A stretch of 64,000 nucleotides of DNA from Marivivens geojensis (GCF_023540835.1 NZ_JALKCU010000001.1:372001-436000); one strand, 5' to 3'; shown: positions 50,998 through 60,839, numbered from the stretch's first letter. Translations and numbers: made by a program. The notes: generated by a model not told the origin, from the letters alone.

Positions 50998-52677
50998 TTA
51001 TTCGTCCGAACCTTTCAGAGCTGCACCGAGGATATCGCCGAGCGAAGCGCCAGAAGCGGACGAACCGTACTGTTCTACTGCTTCTTTCTCTTCTGCGATT
51101 TCACGTGCTTTGATCGACAGACCCAGTTTGCGGGTCTTGCTGTCTACGTTGGTCACGCGAACGTCGACTTTATCGCCTACGCCGAAACGCTCAGGACGCT
51201 GTTCGGCACGGTCACGCGACAGGTCCGAACGACGGATGAACGATTTCATGCCTTCGTACTCAACCTCGATGCCGCCATCTTCGATTGCGGTTACGTTAAC
51301 GGTGATCACAGAGCCACGTTTTACGCCGCCAATGGCCTCAGCGAACGGGTCGCCTTCCATTGCTTTGATCGAGAGCGAGATGCGCTCTTTCTCAACGTCG
51401 ACTTCGGTAACGACAGCTTTGACAACGTCGTTCTTGTGGTAGTTCTGGATCGCGTCTTCGCCACGGTCGTCCCACGACAGGTCGGAGAGGTGAACCATGC
51501 CGTCGATGTCGCCAGGCAGGCCGATGAACAGACCGAATTCGGTGATGTTCTTAACTTCACCTTCAACCTGTGTGCCTTCTGGGTGGGTCTCAGCAAAGAC
51601 TTCCCATGGGTTGCGCTGGGTCTGCTTGAGGCCGAGCGAAACACGACGCTTGGACGAGTCGATTTCGAGAACCATGACTTCGACTTCTTGCGAGGTCGAA
51701 ACGATTTTGCCCGGGTGGACGTTTTTCTTGGTCCAGGACATTTCGGAAACGTGAACCAGACCTTCAACGCCAGCTTCGAGCTCAACAAATGCACCGTAGT
51801 CGGTGATGTTGGTTACGCGGCCAGTGTGTACCGATTCCAGCGGGTAGCGAGTTTCAACTGCATCCCACGGATCGTCCTGAAGCTGTTTCATGCCCAGAGA
51901 GATACGGTGGGTGTCTTTGTTGATCTTGATGACCTGAACGTTGATGGTCTCGCCGATCGACAGGATTTCCGACGGGTGGTTAACACGGCGCCATGCCATG
52001 TCGGTGACGTGCAGCAGACCGTCAACGCCGCCCAGATCAACGAACGCACCGTATTCAGTGATGTTCTTGACCACGCCTTCAACAGCCTGACCTTCGGTGA
52101 GGTTGCCGATAACTTCAGCACGCTGTTCAGCACGCGACTCTTCGAGGATCGCGCGACGCGATACAACGATGTTGCCACGACGGCGGTCCATTTTCAGGAT
52201 TTGGAACGGCTGTTTCAGACCCATCAGAGGGCCAGCGTCGCGTACGGGACGTACGTCAACCTGCGAACCCGGAAGGAACGCAACAGCGCCGCCCAGATCA
52301 ACTGTGAAGCCACCTTTGACGCGGCCAAAGATTGCGCCTTCGACGCGCTCTTCTGCAGCGTATGCTTTTTCCAGACGATCCCATGCTTCTTCGCGGCGAG
52401 CCATTTCGCGGGAAATGACAGCTTCGCCACGGGCGTTTTCAGCCGCGCGCAGGAACACTTCCACTTCGTCGCCAACAGCGATCGAGGGAGCTTCACCCGG
52501 GTTTGCGAATTCTTTGAGGTCTACGCGGCCTTCCATTTTGTAGCCGACATCGATGATAGCCTGACCGGCTTCAATCGCGATAACCTTACCTTTGACAACC
52601 GAACCTTCAGCCGGGGTGTCAATTTCGAAGCTTTCTTGTAGGAGGGCTTCGAATTCCTCCATCGATACGTTAGCCAT
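50998..52677 (-). CDS. rpsA: 30S ribosomal protein S1
   Basis: A 559-residue S1 with six S1 RNA-binding repeats, including the characteristic GAFVDLGGVDGLLHVTDMAW and GAFVELEAGVEGLVHVSEMSW segments. It recruits mRNA to the 30S subunit. The start MANVSMEEF is the family N-terminus. Its 217-base leader to the next gene holds two hairpins (near 52811-52830 and 52850-52886), which might take part in S1 autoregulation or be the end of the nitroreductase transcript. Confidence 0.97.
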   Translation of the reverse strand: MANVSMEEFEALLQESFEIDTPAEGSVVKGKVIAIEAGQAIIDVGYKMEGRVDLKEFANPGEAPSIAVGDEVEVFLRAAENARGEAVISREMARREEAWDRLEKAYAAEERVEGAIFGRVKGGFTVDLGGAVAFLPGSQVDVRPVRDAGPLMGLKQPFQILKMDRRRGNIVVSRRAILEESRAEQRAEVIGNLTEGQAVEGVVKNITEYGAFVDLGGVDGLLHVTDMAWRRVNHPSEILSIGETINVQVIKINKDTHRISLGMKQLQDDPWDAVETRYPLESVHTGRVTNITDYGAFVELEAGVEGLVHVSEMSWTKKNVHPGKIVSTSQEVEVMVLEIDSSKRRVSLGLKQTQRNPWEVFAETHPEGTQVEGEVKNITEFGLFIGLPGDIDGMVHLSDLSWDDRGEDAIQNYHKNDVVKAVVTEVDVEKERISLSIKAMEGDPFAEAIGGVKRGSVITVNVTAIEDGGIEVEYEGMKSFIRRSDLSRDRAEQRPERFGVGDKVDVRVTNVDSKTRKLGLSIKAREIAEEKEAVEQYGSSASGASLGDILGAALKGSDE

Positions 52678-52849
52678 CTGGCGTTAATCCTTTTCACGGT
52701 TTTTCTGGCCTAGCGGTTGGATCCGCCGGTCTTTTGATTGGCGTCGGTAAACGCAAAACAAAGAGGGCCGGAATGTCCGACCCTGCCTGATCCTGCGTCC
52801 ACAGGTGTAACCCCTGCTTTAGACAGGGGGGCGTCTACCGCAGAAACCC

Positions 52850-52886
52850 CAACAGGGCAAGGATGGAATCCAACCTTGCCCTGTTA
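52850..52886 (-). terminator. Long inverted repeat after the nitroreductase gene
   Basis: AACAGGGCAAGG and CCTTGCCCTGTT form a 12-base perfect stem, 9 bases past the nitroreductase stop. The T-tract is weak (GGGGTTTCT), so it may need help from Rho or act as a stabilising hairpin. Confidence 0.65.
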
Positions 52887-52894
52887 GGCGCAAC

Positions 52895-53530
52895 TTACTT
52901 CACATCGGTCACGATGCTGTCGCGCGAACGGCGCACTTTTTTCTGCGGCGCGAGCCAATCGCTCGGCTCATCGCGATAACCGATTGCAAGTGTAACGACG
53001 GACTTCAGGCCCTTTTCTTTGAGGCCCAGAATTTCGTCGAATTGCGCGGGGTCAAAGCCTTCCATTGGTGTCGTATCGACGCCTTCTTCGGCAGCTGCCA
53101 TCAACGCAAAGCCGAGTGCGATGTAGGCCTGACGTGCCGCATGCTCAAAGTTGGTCCGAGCGTCGCGAGCCAGATACATTCCTTTTAGGTTATCATAATA
53201 GCCATTCAGCGCCTCACGGACTTCTTCGCCGCGAATTTCTGCGTGAAGGTCAACAACACTGCTGATATTCTCGTCGGTGTAGTTTTCCCACGCAGCAAAC
53301 ACGAGAACTGCAGTTCCATCAGTGATCTGCTTTTGGCCGAATGCCGCCGCAGAGAGCTTTGCGCGGATGTCATTGTTGGTCACGAGGATCAGTTGGAACG
53401 GCTGTAGGCCAGACGAGGTCGGCGCACGGCGGGCTGCATCAACAATGCGTTCGATTTTTTCAGGGGAAACAACCTTGGACGCATCCATAGCTTTGGTTGC
53501 GTAGCGCCAGTCGAGTTTTTCGTAGAACAT
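52895..53530 (-). CDS. NAD(P)H nitroreductase-like flavoprotein
   Basis: A 211-residue FMN nitroreductase-fold protein, NfsB-like in length. The FMN region RYATKAMDASK, RRAPTSSGLQPFQLI and GVDTTPMEGFDP are typical. Such enzymes reduce nitroaromatics, quinones or related electrophiles. The start at 53530 follows an AGGTAATC-type region with CGAAAGG; an in-frame extension upstream covers the promoter and is unlikely. It is divergent from an HxlR-type regulator which probably represses it. Confidence 0.9.
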   Translation of the reverse strand: MFYEKLDWRYATKAMDASKVVSPEKIERIVDAARRAPTSSGLQPFQLILVTNNDIRAKLSAAAFGQKQITDGTAVLVFAAWENYTDENISSVVDLHAEIRGEEVREALNGYYDNLKGMYLARDARTNFEHAARQAYIALGFALMAAAEEGVDTTPMEGFDPAQFDEILGLKEKGLKSVVTLAIGYRDEPSDWLAPQKKVRRSRDSIVTDVK

Positions 53531-53563
53531 CTGATTACCTTTCGAGGAGGGTGGTATAAATTC

Positions 53564-53576
53564 GATACTGGGTATA
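53564..53576. promoter_or_regulatory. Candidate HxlR half-operator (site 1)
   Basis: GATACTGGGTATA is an imperfect 6+1+6 dyad in the nitroreductase promoter, 34 bases before its ATG. It shares nine of 13 positions with the perfect palindrome at 53616. Confidence 0.45.
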
Positions 53577-53615
53577 TATTTGTGACCAATAGTGCCTTCA
53601 AGAAGGCACATTTCG

Positions 53616-53628
53616 GATACTCAGTATC
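53616..53628. promoter_or_regulatory. Perfect palindrome, candidate HxlR operator (site 2)
   Basis: GATACT-C-AGTATC is a perfect 6+1+6 palindrome ending 12 bases before the HxlR gene start. Its position suggests autoregulation; site 1 and site 2 are 52 bases (about five helical turns) apart. Confidence 0.6.
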
Positions 53629-53640
53629 AAAGAGGGAACC

Positions 53641-54009
53641 ATGAAGGACGTCGGCCACTGCCCGCTTCAATGCGAAAAAATCAACAGTGTTTTGTCCCGG
53701 ATCGGTGACAGGTGGAGCATCCTTGTGATGATCGCCCTCAAGGGTCGTCAGGTCATGCGTTTCAATGAGTTAAAGCGGCATCTGGGCATCACGCAGCGTA
53801 TGCTGTCCCTCACTTTGCGAGAGCTTGAACGGGACGGGCTCGTTAATCGTACGGCTTATGCAACGGTGCCGCCGACAGTCGAATACGAATTGACCGATTT
53901 GGGTCAATCCTTTGCGGAAACGATCGGCGTGATGGGCGAATGGGCTGTTGAGCACTTGGCAGAGATTGACCGTGCACGCGCAGAGTACGATCGCAGAAAC
54001 GCAGCTTAA
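53641..54009 (+). CDS. HxlR-family winged-helix regulator
   Basis: A 122-residue HxlR-type regulator. The family pattern begins with [20 protein letters not shown], then [20 protein letters not shown] and [20 protein letters not shown]. The conserved cysteine at the start may sense electrophiles or redox state, as in HypR and YodB. It is divergent from the nitroreductase gene, the usual pairing. Its stop overlaps the stop of the convergent cmk by 4 bases. Confidence 0.93.
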   Translation: MKDVGHCPLQCEKINSVLSRIGDRWSILVMIALKGRQVMRFNELKRHLGITQRMLSLTLRELERDGLVNRTAYATVPPTVEYELTDLGQSFAETIGVMGEWAVEHLAEIDRARAEYDRRNAA

Positions 54010-54596
54010 AGCGCGGCGTTGATCGCGTTTACGGCGGCGACAATCGCATCGTCAATCGATAGATCGCTTGTGTCGATCAGAAGAGCATCATCGGCAGGTT
54101 TCAGCGGTGCATCGGCACGATTCATATCTCGGTCATCGCGTTCCCGCACTTCAGCTAAAACCTGAGCTTCGTCACCGCCGACTTCCAGCCACCGACGGTG
54201 GGCGCGAACTTCAGCGCTCGCAGTGACAAAGAGTTTTACATTGGCGTCAGGGCAAATGACTGTTCCTATATCGCGGCCATCGAGGACCGCACCGCCGCTT
54301 TGTGTGGCAAAGCGACGTTGAAATTCGACCAAAGCAGCGCGGACTTCTGGGATAACGGCGACCTTGGATGCCGCTTGCCCTGCCGCTAACGACCGCAGAT
54401 CATCTCGGTTCAGGTCGTCGTTATTCAGGGTTTGGGCCGCAGTAATCGGATCGATGCCATCTGCAGCCTTCGCGCCCACGGCTCTGTAGAGCAATCCAGT
54501 ATCGAGATGTGCAAAGCCGAATTGCGCAGCGACGGCTTTGGAAATTGTCCCTTTGCCTGCGGCTGCGGGGCCATCGATGGCTACTGTGAAAGTCAT
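54006..54596 (-). CDS. cmk: Cytidylate kinase
   Basis: A 196-residue (d)CMP kinase with P-loop [13 protein letters not shown], the NMP-binding region [11 protein letters not shown], and [13 protein letters not shown] followed by RAHRRW. It is a little shorter than the E. coli enzyme (227), which is normal for this family in alphaproteobacteria. The start at 54596 follows AAGAGG and lies 13 bases after a small membrane-protein gene. In relatives, cmk is followed directly by rpsA; here the HxlR/nitroreductase pair intervenes. Confidence 0.95.
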   Translation of the reverse strand: MTFTVAIDGPAAAGKGTISKAVAAQFGFAHLDTGLLYRAVGAKAADGIDPITAAQTLNNDDLNRDDLRSLAAGQAASKVAVIPEVRAALVEFQRRFATQSGGAVLDGRDIGTVICPDANVKLFVTASAEVRAHRRWLEVGGDEAQVLAEVRERDDRDMNRADAPLKPADDALLIDTSDLSIDDAIVAAVNAINAAL

Positions 54597-54609
54597 GTTC
54601 GCCTCTTGC

Positions 54610-54726
54610 TTAAGGGAGTCGCGCGCCGCCTTGCACCCACATCTCGAACAAGCGGACAGCACCAAATGCGAGCAGAATGCCTGTCACAATGATGGTCCGC
54701 CAGTTCCGTTGTGGCTTTTCACTCAT
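54610..54726 (-). CDS. 38-residue single-span membrane protein between aroA and cmk
   Basis: A small open frame reading [20 protein letters not shown] then [18 protein letters not shown]. It has a polar, basic start, one hydrophobic segment of about 16 residues and a short tail. Its ATG overlaps the aroA stop (TAATG) and it ends 13 bases before cmk, so translation would be coupled from aroA. The tight fit with no wasted bases argues that it is real. No function can be given. Confidence 0.7.
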   Translation of the reverse strand: MSEKPQRNWRTIIVTGILLAFGAVRLFEMWVQGGARLP

Positions 54727-56078
54727 TAAGAATTGGACCGTTCGATCGCTGCGCCCAAGTCCGCCATGAGGGGCTCAAAAATCGGGAAGGAGGTCGCAAT
54801 CGGCGATCCATCATCCACCGACATCGGCTTGTTCGTCGCCATGCCCATCACCATGAACGACATCGCGATGCGGTGATCAAGGCGAGACTCCACGGTTACG
54901 CCGCCCTCAACGTTACCAAAGCCGCGACCTTTGACGATCCACCAATCGTCGCCTTCGTCAACCTCAACGCCAGCAGCGCGCAGACCTTTTGCCATAGCAT
55001 CGATGCGGTCGGATTCTTTGACGCGCAGTTCCTTGACGCCCTTCATTACGGTGTCGCCTTCAGCGAACGACGCAACAACGGACAGGATAGGGTATTCGTC
55101 GATCATCGACGCAGCACGCGCTGGCGGAACCTCAATCCCTTTGAGGTTCGGCGAGTATTTTGCACGCAGGTCTGCAACGGGTTCGCCGCCTTCTTCGCGC
55201 AGGTTTTCGTATTCCAGATCAGCGCCCATTTCGCGGAGCGTGGTGAATAAACCAGCGCGGGTGTCGTTGAGGCCAATGTTCGGGACGAGGACGTCCGATC
55301 CTTCGGTGATGATTGCGGCACAAACAGGGAAAGCAGCCGAAGACGGATCGCGAGGGACCACGATCTTTTGGGCCTTCAGTTCAGGCTGCCCCGTGAGCGT
55401 GATAACGCGCCCTTCTTTGTTTGTTTCAACAGTGAGTTCTGCACCGAAACCAACCAGCATCCGTTCGGTGTGGTCGCGGGTGGCTTCTTTCTCGATAACG
55501 ATAGTCTTGCCTGGAGCATTCAGGCCAGCCAGCAAAACAGCCGATTTCACTTGTGCGGATGGGACTGGCGTCGTGTAGGTCACTGGCGCTGGGTTTTCTG
55601 CGCCAACGATGGTGAGCGGAAGGCGGCCACCCTTGCGTCCATAAGATTTCGCACCAAATAGCGCCAGCGGATCTGTGACGCGGCCCATCGGGCGAGAGTT
55701 CAAAGATGCATCACCGGTAAATGTGGCCGTGATCGGAGAGGTCGCCATGCAGCCCATGATCAGGCGCACGCCAGTGCCAGAGTTGCCGCAGTCGATCACA
55801 TTTTCAGGCTCTTTGAACCCACCTACGCCGACTCCTTCGACGCTCCAGTTGCCTTCGCCGTGATCAATGACAGTCGCGCCAAAGGCACGCATTGCTTTAG
55901 CGGTGTCCAACACGTCTTCGCCAAGCAGCAGGCCCGTGATTTCGGTTTTACCAACCGACAATGCGCCAAGAATGAGTGACCGATGCGAGATCGATTTATC
56001 GCCAGGCACATTCGCCACGCCCGTGAGCGGTCCGCATTTTCGGGAAATCATTGGAATAGGATTGCCGTGGCCTGACAT
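54726..56078 (-). CDS. aroA: 3-phosphoshikimate 1-carboxyvinyltransferase
   Basis: A 450-residue EPSP synthase of the shikimate pathway. Visible motifs are [55 protein letters not shown] and [20 protein letters not shown] has Ala replaced by Gly in the class II style active-site loop (family knowledge: class II enzymes are less sensitive to glyphosate). It heads the aroA, small-protein, cmk unit on the minus strand. Confidence 0.97.
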   Translation of the reverse strand: MSGHGNPIPMISRKCGPLTGVANVPGDKSISHRSLILGALSVGKTEITGLLLGEDVLDTAKAMRAFGATVIDHGEGNWSVEGVGVGGFKEPENVIDCGNSGTGVRLIMGCMATSPITATFTGDASLNSRPMGRVTDPLALFGAKSYGRKGGRLPLTIVGAENPAPVTYTTPVPSAQVKSAVLLAGLNAPGKTIVIEKEATRDHTERMLVGFGAELTVETNKEGRVITLTGQPELKAQKIVVPRDPSSAAFPVCAAIITEGSDVLVPNIGLNDTRAGLFTTLREMGADLEYENLREEGGEPVADLRAKYSPNLKGIEVPPARAASMIDEYPILSVVASFAEGDTVMKGVKELRVKESDRIDAMAKGLRAAGVEVDEGDDWWIVKGRGFGNVEGGVTVESRLDHRIAMSFMVMGMATNKPMSVDDGSPIATSFPIFEPLMADLGAAIERSNS

Positions 56079-56160
56079 GTAACACCTCTTTCAGCTTCGA
56101 CAGCGTCTTAGCGCAGGTGCGTGTTAGCGTCCATCATGAACAGGGCACCTATCGCGCCGA

Positions 56161-56868
56161 TCAGGATGCGAAAGCGGCGCGAAGTGCAATCTCGACCATA
56201 TCACCAAAGCTACGTTCACGTTGGTCGCTGGGGAGGGCCTCTTGAGTAATCAAATGGTCCGAGACCGTGAGAACAGCCAGCGCACGACGTTTGTAACGCG
56301 CAGCCAGAATATAAAGCTCGGCCGCTTCCATTTCGACAGCGAGCGTTCCGTGACGCATTAATTCTTCGGTCAGATCAGAGCGTTCGTCATAAAACGTATC
56401 AGATGAAAAAATGCCACCAACGTGATGGGTAATCTTTAATTCGGCCGCGGCCTTTTCAGCTGCAACTAGCAAAGAGAAATCAGCGCAGGGCGCATAATTC
56501 AATTCACGAAAAATCGAAGACGATGGCGTGCCAATGGTGCTCGCGGTCATTGCTAATACAACGTCGCGCACTTTGACGTGGTCTTGCATTCCACCTGCCG
56601 ATCCGATGCGAATGAGCGTCTGTGCGTCATAATCGCGAATTAATTCATTCGCGTAAATCGACAGCGACGGCATCCCCATGCCCGAACCGTGGATGGTCAC
56701 CGGGTTTCCGTTCCACGTCCCAGTGAAGCCGAGCATACCGCGCACTTCGTTGATGCAACGAGGGTTCTCAAGGAAGGTTTCGGCTGCCCATTTTGCCCGA
56801 TAGGGATCGCCGGGCATTAAAACTGTGGGGGCAATATCGCCCTTCTTAGCGCCGATATGAACAGTCAT
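56161..56868 (-). CDS. deoD: Purine nucleoside phosphorylase (DeoD type)
   Basis: A 235-residue hexameric-type purine nucleoside phosphorylase. The phosphate loop [40 protein letters not shown] and the purine-site [12 protein letters not shown] with TVSDHL are clear. It splits purine nucleosides to the base and ribose-1-phosphate. It lies 82 bases upstream of aroA and 54 bases downstream of an H-NS gene whose terminator separates them. Confidence 0.95.
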   Translation of the reverse strand: MTVHIGAKKGDIAPTVLMPGDPYRAKWAAETFLENPRCINEVRGMLGFTGTWNGNPVTIHGSGMGMPSLSIYANELIRDYDAQTLIRIGSAGGMQDHVKVRDVVLAMTASTIGTPSSSIFRELNYAPCADFSLLVAAEKAAAELKITHHVGGIFSSDTFYDERSDLTEELMRHGTLAVEMEAAELYILAARYKRRALAVLTVSDHLITQEALPSDQRERSFGDMVEIALRAAFAS

Positions 56869-56886
56869 TCTGGGAACCCCAAGTGC

Positions 56887-56918
56887 AAAACGGCGCGGGA
56901 TTTCCGCGCCGCTGTTTT
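56887..56918 (-). terminator. Rho-independent terminator of the H-NS-like gene
   Basis: A GGCGCGG/CCGCGCC stem with a short loop is flanked by AAAAC before and GTTTT after. On the minus strand it lies 4 bases past the H-NS stop, and GTTTTGCACTT follows the stem. Confidence 0.8.
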
Positions 56919-56922
56919 CAAT

Positions 56923-57234
56923 TTAGATCGCGAAAGTTGCGATATCTTTGCCTGCATCTTCGGCGTCTTTGATCCACTGGGGTTTGCGACCACGGCCAGA
57001 CCAAGTTTGGGAGTCATCCGCTGGGTTGCGATATTTCGCAGCGGCTTTCACCTTTAGTGCTTTCGTGCCTCCGGTCAGCTCATCCAGCGAAAAACCAAAT
57101 TCTGCAGCAGCCTTTGCAGCGGCTTCACGTGCAGCTTTCAATTCGCGCGCACTAACGCGGCTCAATGCCTTGTCGACATCAGCGCGAAGTGTTTCGAGTT
57201 CTTTACGGGACAGAGTATCAAGATTGAGGGTCAT
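56923..57234 (-). CDS. H-NS-family nucleoid protein (HvrA-like)
   Basis: A 103-residue H-NS-like protein: an N-terminal helical oligomerisation region (LSRKELETLRADVDKALSRV) and the C-terminal DNA-binding motif KYRNPADDSQTWSGRGRKPQ with WI after it, a variant of the TWTGRGRxP H-NS core. In Rhodobacter, HvrA of this type is a light-related regulator and nucleoid protein. The start at 57234 is the ATG of MTLNLD; a longer frame upstream would cover the terminator hairpin. Confidence 0.92.
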   Translation of the reverse strand: MTLNLDTLSRKELETLRADVDKALSRVSARELKAAREAAAKAAAEFGFSLDELTGGTKALKVKAAAKYRNPADDSQTWSGRGRKPQWIKDAEDAGKDIATFAI

Positions 57235-57274
57235 TCCGTGAGCCTTTAATGCAAGATTAAAATACGAAATGCAT

Positions 57275-57310
57275 AATACCCCGAATGCGACAATTGGCAA
57301 TCGGGGTATT
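57275..57310 (-). terminator. Inverted repeat after ecm
   Basis: AATACCCCGA and TCGGGGTATT are a perfect 10-base inverted repeat with a 16-base loop, 22 bases past the ecm stop. On the minus strand it is followed by ATGCATTTCGTATTTT. Likely a terminator between ecm and the H-NS gene, or a regulatory stem. Confidence 0.6.
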
Positions 57311-57331
57311 GATTAATGATTTTTCCTTTAA

Positions 57332-59296
57332 TTACGCGGCTTTTTCGGCTGGGTCGACGAGCGTTACGATATCGCCCATAATTCGATTTAATTCGAAGTC
57401 TTTAGGCGTGTAAACGCGCGAAACCCCCATTTCGATCAGCTTTTTGGCGTCCTCGTCTGGAATAATGCCGCCTGCAATAACTGGAATGTGGGGCAATCCG
57501 GCCGCTTTCATTTTTTCCATGACTTCGGCGATCAGCGGCAAATGAGAGCCGGATAGAATAGAGAGGCCAACCACATGCGCATCATCGCGTTTCGCGGCTT
57601 CGACGATTTCATCAGGCGTTAGGCGGATACCTTCATAGGTGATGTCCATGCCGCAATCGCGGGCCCGCGCTGCGATTTGTTCGGCGCCGTTCGAGTGACC
57701 GTCTAGGCCAGGCTTGCCGACAATGAACTTAAGCGGACGACCCAGTTTGCCCGTCACGGTCGCAACGCGGTCGCGAATTTCATCCAAACCTTCGGTGCGG
57801 TTTGACGGGTTCTTTGAAACACCAGTCGGTGCGCGATACTGGCCAAATGCCTGGCGGATCGCTTCTGCCCATTCGCCTGTAGTGACTCCCGCCTTTGCTG
57901 CAGCAATCGACGGGATCATGATGTTGGTGCCGTCATTCGCAGCCGCTGTGAGAGCAGCCAACGCCTTGGTAACGGCAGCTGCATCACGGCCTGCTTTCCA
58001 TGCATTTAGGCGGGTGATTTGTTCAGCTTCCACCGCAGGATCAACGGTCATGATTGCGTCTTCGCCCGAGGTGAGCGGCGACGGTTCGCCATTCTGCCAT
58101 TTGTTCACGCCGACGACGGTCGTTTCACCCGCTTCGATGTTGTTGATGCGTTTCGCATTCGATTCGACCAAGCGAGACTTCATGTATTCGATGGATTGAA
58201 CCGCACCGCCCATGCTGTCGATGGTCGCCAATTCTTCGCGAGCGCCTGCCTTGAGTGCTGCAACTTTGCGATCGACGGCCGGGTTGTTGTCAAAGAGGTC
58301 GTCGTATTCCAGCAGGTCGGTCTCGTAGGCCATGATCTGCTGCATTCGGAGCGACCACTGCTGGTCCCAAGGGCGCGGAAGACCCAGTGCTTCGTTCCAT
58401 GCTGGCAACTGAACCGCGCGAGCGCGCGCGTTTTTGGACAAAGTCACAGCCAGCATTTCAATCAGAATGCGGTAGACGTTATTTTCAGGTTGCTGCTCGG
58501 TCAGTCCGAGAGAGTTCACCTGAACACCATAGCGGAAGCGGCGCATTTTGGGGTCTTCGACGCCATAGCGCTCTTGACAGATTTCGTCCCAAAGTTCGAC
58601 GAACGCCCGCATTTTGCACATCTCAGTCACGAAACGGATGCCAGCATTTACAAAGAACGAGATGCGGCCAACCATGTTCGGGAAGTGCTCTGCTGGAACC
58701 TTGCCTTTGAGGTCATCGAGGACAGCGGTTGCGGTCGCCAAAGCAAAAGCAAGTTCTTCTTCGGGTGTCGCGCCAGCCTCTTGAAGGTGGTAGGAACACA
58801 CGTTCATCGGGTTCCATTTGGGCAGGTTTTCGCGGGTGTATGCCGCAACGTCCGTAATCATCCTCAGGGATGGCTTCGGCGGGCAAATGTAGGTGCCGCG
58901 TGACAGATATTCTTTGATAATGTCGTTCTGAACCGTGCCTTGCAGCGCAGACACATCGGCGCCTTGTTCTTCGGCGACAGCAATATAGAGGGACAGCAGC
59001 CAAGGCGCAGTCGCATTGATCGTCATTGATGTATTCATTTGTTCGAGCGGGATATTGTCGAACAATGCGCGCATGTCACCTAGGTGGCAGACAGGGACGC
59101 CAACTTTGCCCACTTCACCACGGGCGAGGCGATGATCTGAATCGTAACCCGTCTGGGTCGGGAGGTCGAAAGCCACGGAAAGGCCAGTCTGACCCTTTGC
59201 GAGGTTTGAACGATACAGTGCGTTCGACGCCTCAGCGGTTGAGTGCCCCGCATAGGTGCGGAACAGCCACGGGCGATCTTTCTGCGGTTGCGACAT
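57332..59296 (-). CDS. ecm: Ethylmalonyl-CoA mutase
   Basis: A 654-residue B12-dependent mutase of the ethylmalonyl-CoA pathway, converting (2R)-ethylmalonyl-CoA to methylsuccinyl-CoA. The substrate domain begins RPWLFRTYAGHSTAEASNALY, as in Ecm (formerly MeaA), not methylmalonyl-CoA mutase. The C-terminal B12 domain has KPGLDGHSNGAEQI with the cobalt-ligand His. It lies next to the acyltransferase and ccr, whose product it uses after epimerisation, consistent with an operating pathway for C2 and C4 assimilation. Transcribed leftward. Confidence 0.95.
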   Translation of the reverse strand: MSQPQKDRPWLFRTYAGHSTAEASNALYRSNLAKGQTGLSVAFDLPTQTGYDSDHRLARGEVGKVGVPVCHLGDMRALFDNIPLEQMNTSMTINATAPWLLSLYIAVAEEQGADVSALQGTVQNDIIKEYLSRGTYICPPKPSLRMITDVAAYTRENLPKWNPMNVCSYHLQEAGATPEEELAFALATATAVLDDLKGKVPAEHFPNMVGRISFFVNAGIRFVTEMCKMRAFVELWDEICQERYGVEDPKMRRFRYGVQVNSLGLTEQQPENNVYRILIEMLAVTLSKNARARAVQLPAWNEALGLPRPWDQQWSLRMQQIMAYETDLLEYDDLFDNNPAVDRKVAALKAGAREELATIDSMGGAVQSIEYMKSRLVESNAKRINNIEAGETTVVGVNKWQNGEPSPLTSGEDAIMTVDPAVEAEQITRLNAWKAGRDAAAVTKALAALTAAANDGTNIMIPSIAAAKAGVTTGEWAEAIRQAFGQYRAPTGVSKNPSNRTEGLDEIRDRVATVTGKLGRPLKFIVGKPGLDGHSNGAEQIAARARDCGMDITYEGIRLTPDEIVEAAKRDDAHVVGLSILSGSHLPLIAEVMEKMKAAGLPHIPVIAGGIIPDEDAKKLIEMGVSRVYTPKDFELNRIMGDIVTLVDPAEKAA

Positions 59297-59433
59297 GTGG
59301 GCCTCCAGAGAATCCGGTCGGGTAATTTTATTTCGTCAGGAAATGGATAACGGAAAGATTGCATCTCTGTCAATTCGCTGCGTTGCGGCGTGAGCCTATT
59401 GTCCTATACCGCAGTTCAGGTCACTGTCGGCGC

Positions 59434-60798
59434 ATGAATGCCCCCGTTACTCTCCCGCTTTGGCTCTTGGTTCTGATCCTGCTGTTTGCAGCGGTCACTT
59501 TCGCATCGCATTTCCTTTTCCCGTCCGTTCGTTGGTTCTTTCGTAAGCGGATGGAGCGGGCTGTGTCGCGATTGAATGAACGTCTCGCGCGGCCTATTGA
59601 GCCGTTCAAATTGGCGCGCCGCTTCGACACGATTCAGCGTCTGATTTATGACCCTGACGTCGCCAAAGCGATCCACAAAGCGGCGGCGGCTGAAGGCATT
59701 CCTGACAACGTGGCCTTTGAACGCGCGAAACGATATGCCCGCGAAATCGTCCCTTCGTTTTCGGCTTCGGTCTATTTCGGCTTCGGCGCGAGGCTGGCGA
59801 AATTGGTCTCTCGGTCGATGTATAAGATCCGATTGGGCGCGATGGACCAGAATGAGTTTGGCGCTATTGATCGCGACGCCACACTTGTCTTTGTGATCAA
59901 CCATCGAAGCAATATGGACTACATGCTGGTGACCCACCTGATCAGTAGTTCGAGCACGATTGCCTATGCTGTCGGGGAATGGGCGCGCGTTTGGCCGTTG
60001 TCGTGGTTGGTTCGCGCAATGGGAGCCTATTTCATTCGGCGAGGCTCTCGAGGTCAGCTTTATCGTGCTGTTTTGTCTCGATATGTTCGCATGGCGACTG
60101 AAAACGGTGTGACCCAAGCGTTCTTTCCCGAAGGCGGGTTAAGTCTAACCGGAGCGATGGCGAAGCCCAAAATGGGGTTGCTCAGCTACATTGTTGATGC
60201 CTCACGCCCAAATGGGCGCGATGTGATTTTTGTGCCTGTTGCGCTGAACTATGATCGCGTGCCCGAAGATCGGTTGCTGATCCGCGCGGCAATAACGGGT
60301 GAACGCAAGTTCAGACCATCGCTATGGTCAGCGCTCTTGGCCTTGCCTGCGACACTGTGGCGGGCAGTGAGGCTAAAGTTCACGCCTTTCGGGACCGCAT
60401 CCGTAGGCTTCGGGTCGCCGATTGTATTGTCAGAGTTTCTTGCGACGTCGCCAGATCGCTCGATTGATGAATTGGCCGACGTGTTGATGGACAATATTGC
60501 AAAGGTGGTCCCTCTCGTCCCGGTCCCTCTCGTCGCTCGTGCGATGTTGCAGGGGCGCTCGTCTAAAGACTCAATCACCGACGCCATCGCATCAGATTTA
60601 TCGTTCCTTCGGACACGGGGGGTCACGCTGCCGCGGCGGTCAGCAAGCGAACTCGCGACCGAAGGTTTGGCGCTCATGCTGGCTCGGAAAATGATCCGAA
60701 AATCGGGCGATACCTATGAGATCGTGTCTGATGAACAGTCATTGCTTGACTACTATGCCGCTTCGATTGCGCATCATTTTTGTGCAGACGCAGCGTAA
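59434..60798 (+). CDS. PlsB-like glycerol-3-phosphate acyltransferase
   Basis: A 454-residue membrane-bound acyltransferase of the PlsB/GPAT family. There is one N-terminal membrane segment; the acyltransferase blocks are visible as NHRSNMDYML (HxxxxD) and FFPEGGLSLTGAM, with KMGLLSYIVDA following. It is about half the length of E. coli PlsB (807), which is normal for this branch. Probably the first step of phospholipid synthesis or a lipid-remodelling step. The start at 59434 is the first ATG that begins the hydrophobic N-terminus; a frame upstream to 59359 is less likely. Confidence 0.85.
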   Translation: MNAPVTLPLWLLVLILLFAAVTFASHFLFPSVRWFFRKRMERAVSRLNERLARPIEPFKLARRFDTIQRLIYDPDVAKAIHKAAAAEGIPDNVAFERAKRYAREIVPSFSASVYFGFGARLAKLVSRSMYKIRLGAMDQNEFGAIDRDATLVFVINHRSNMDYMLVTHLISSSSTIAYAVGEWARVWPLSWLVRAMGAYFIRRGSRGQLYRAVLSRYVRMATENGVTQAFFPEGGLSLTGAMAKPKMGLLSYIVDASRPNGRDVIFVPVALNYDRVPEDRLLIRAAITGERKFRPSLWSALLALPATLWRAVRLKFTPFGTASVGFGSPIVLSEFLATSPDRSIDELADVLMDNIAKVVPLVPVPLVARAMLQGRSSKDSITDAIASDLSFLRTRGVTLPRRSASELATEGLALMLARKMIRKSGDTYEIVSDEQSLLDYYAASIAHHFCADAA

Positions 60799-60839
60799 AT
60801 TTCAGGATTTTCTGCATCCGCAAGGTAATAAAATTACAA

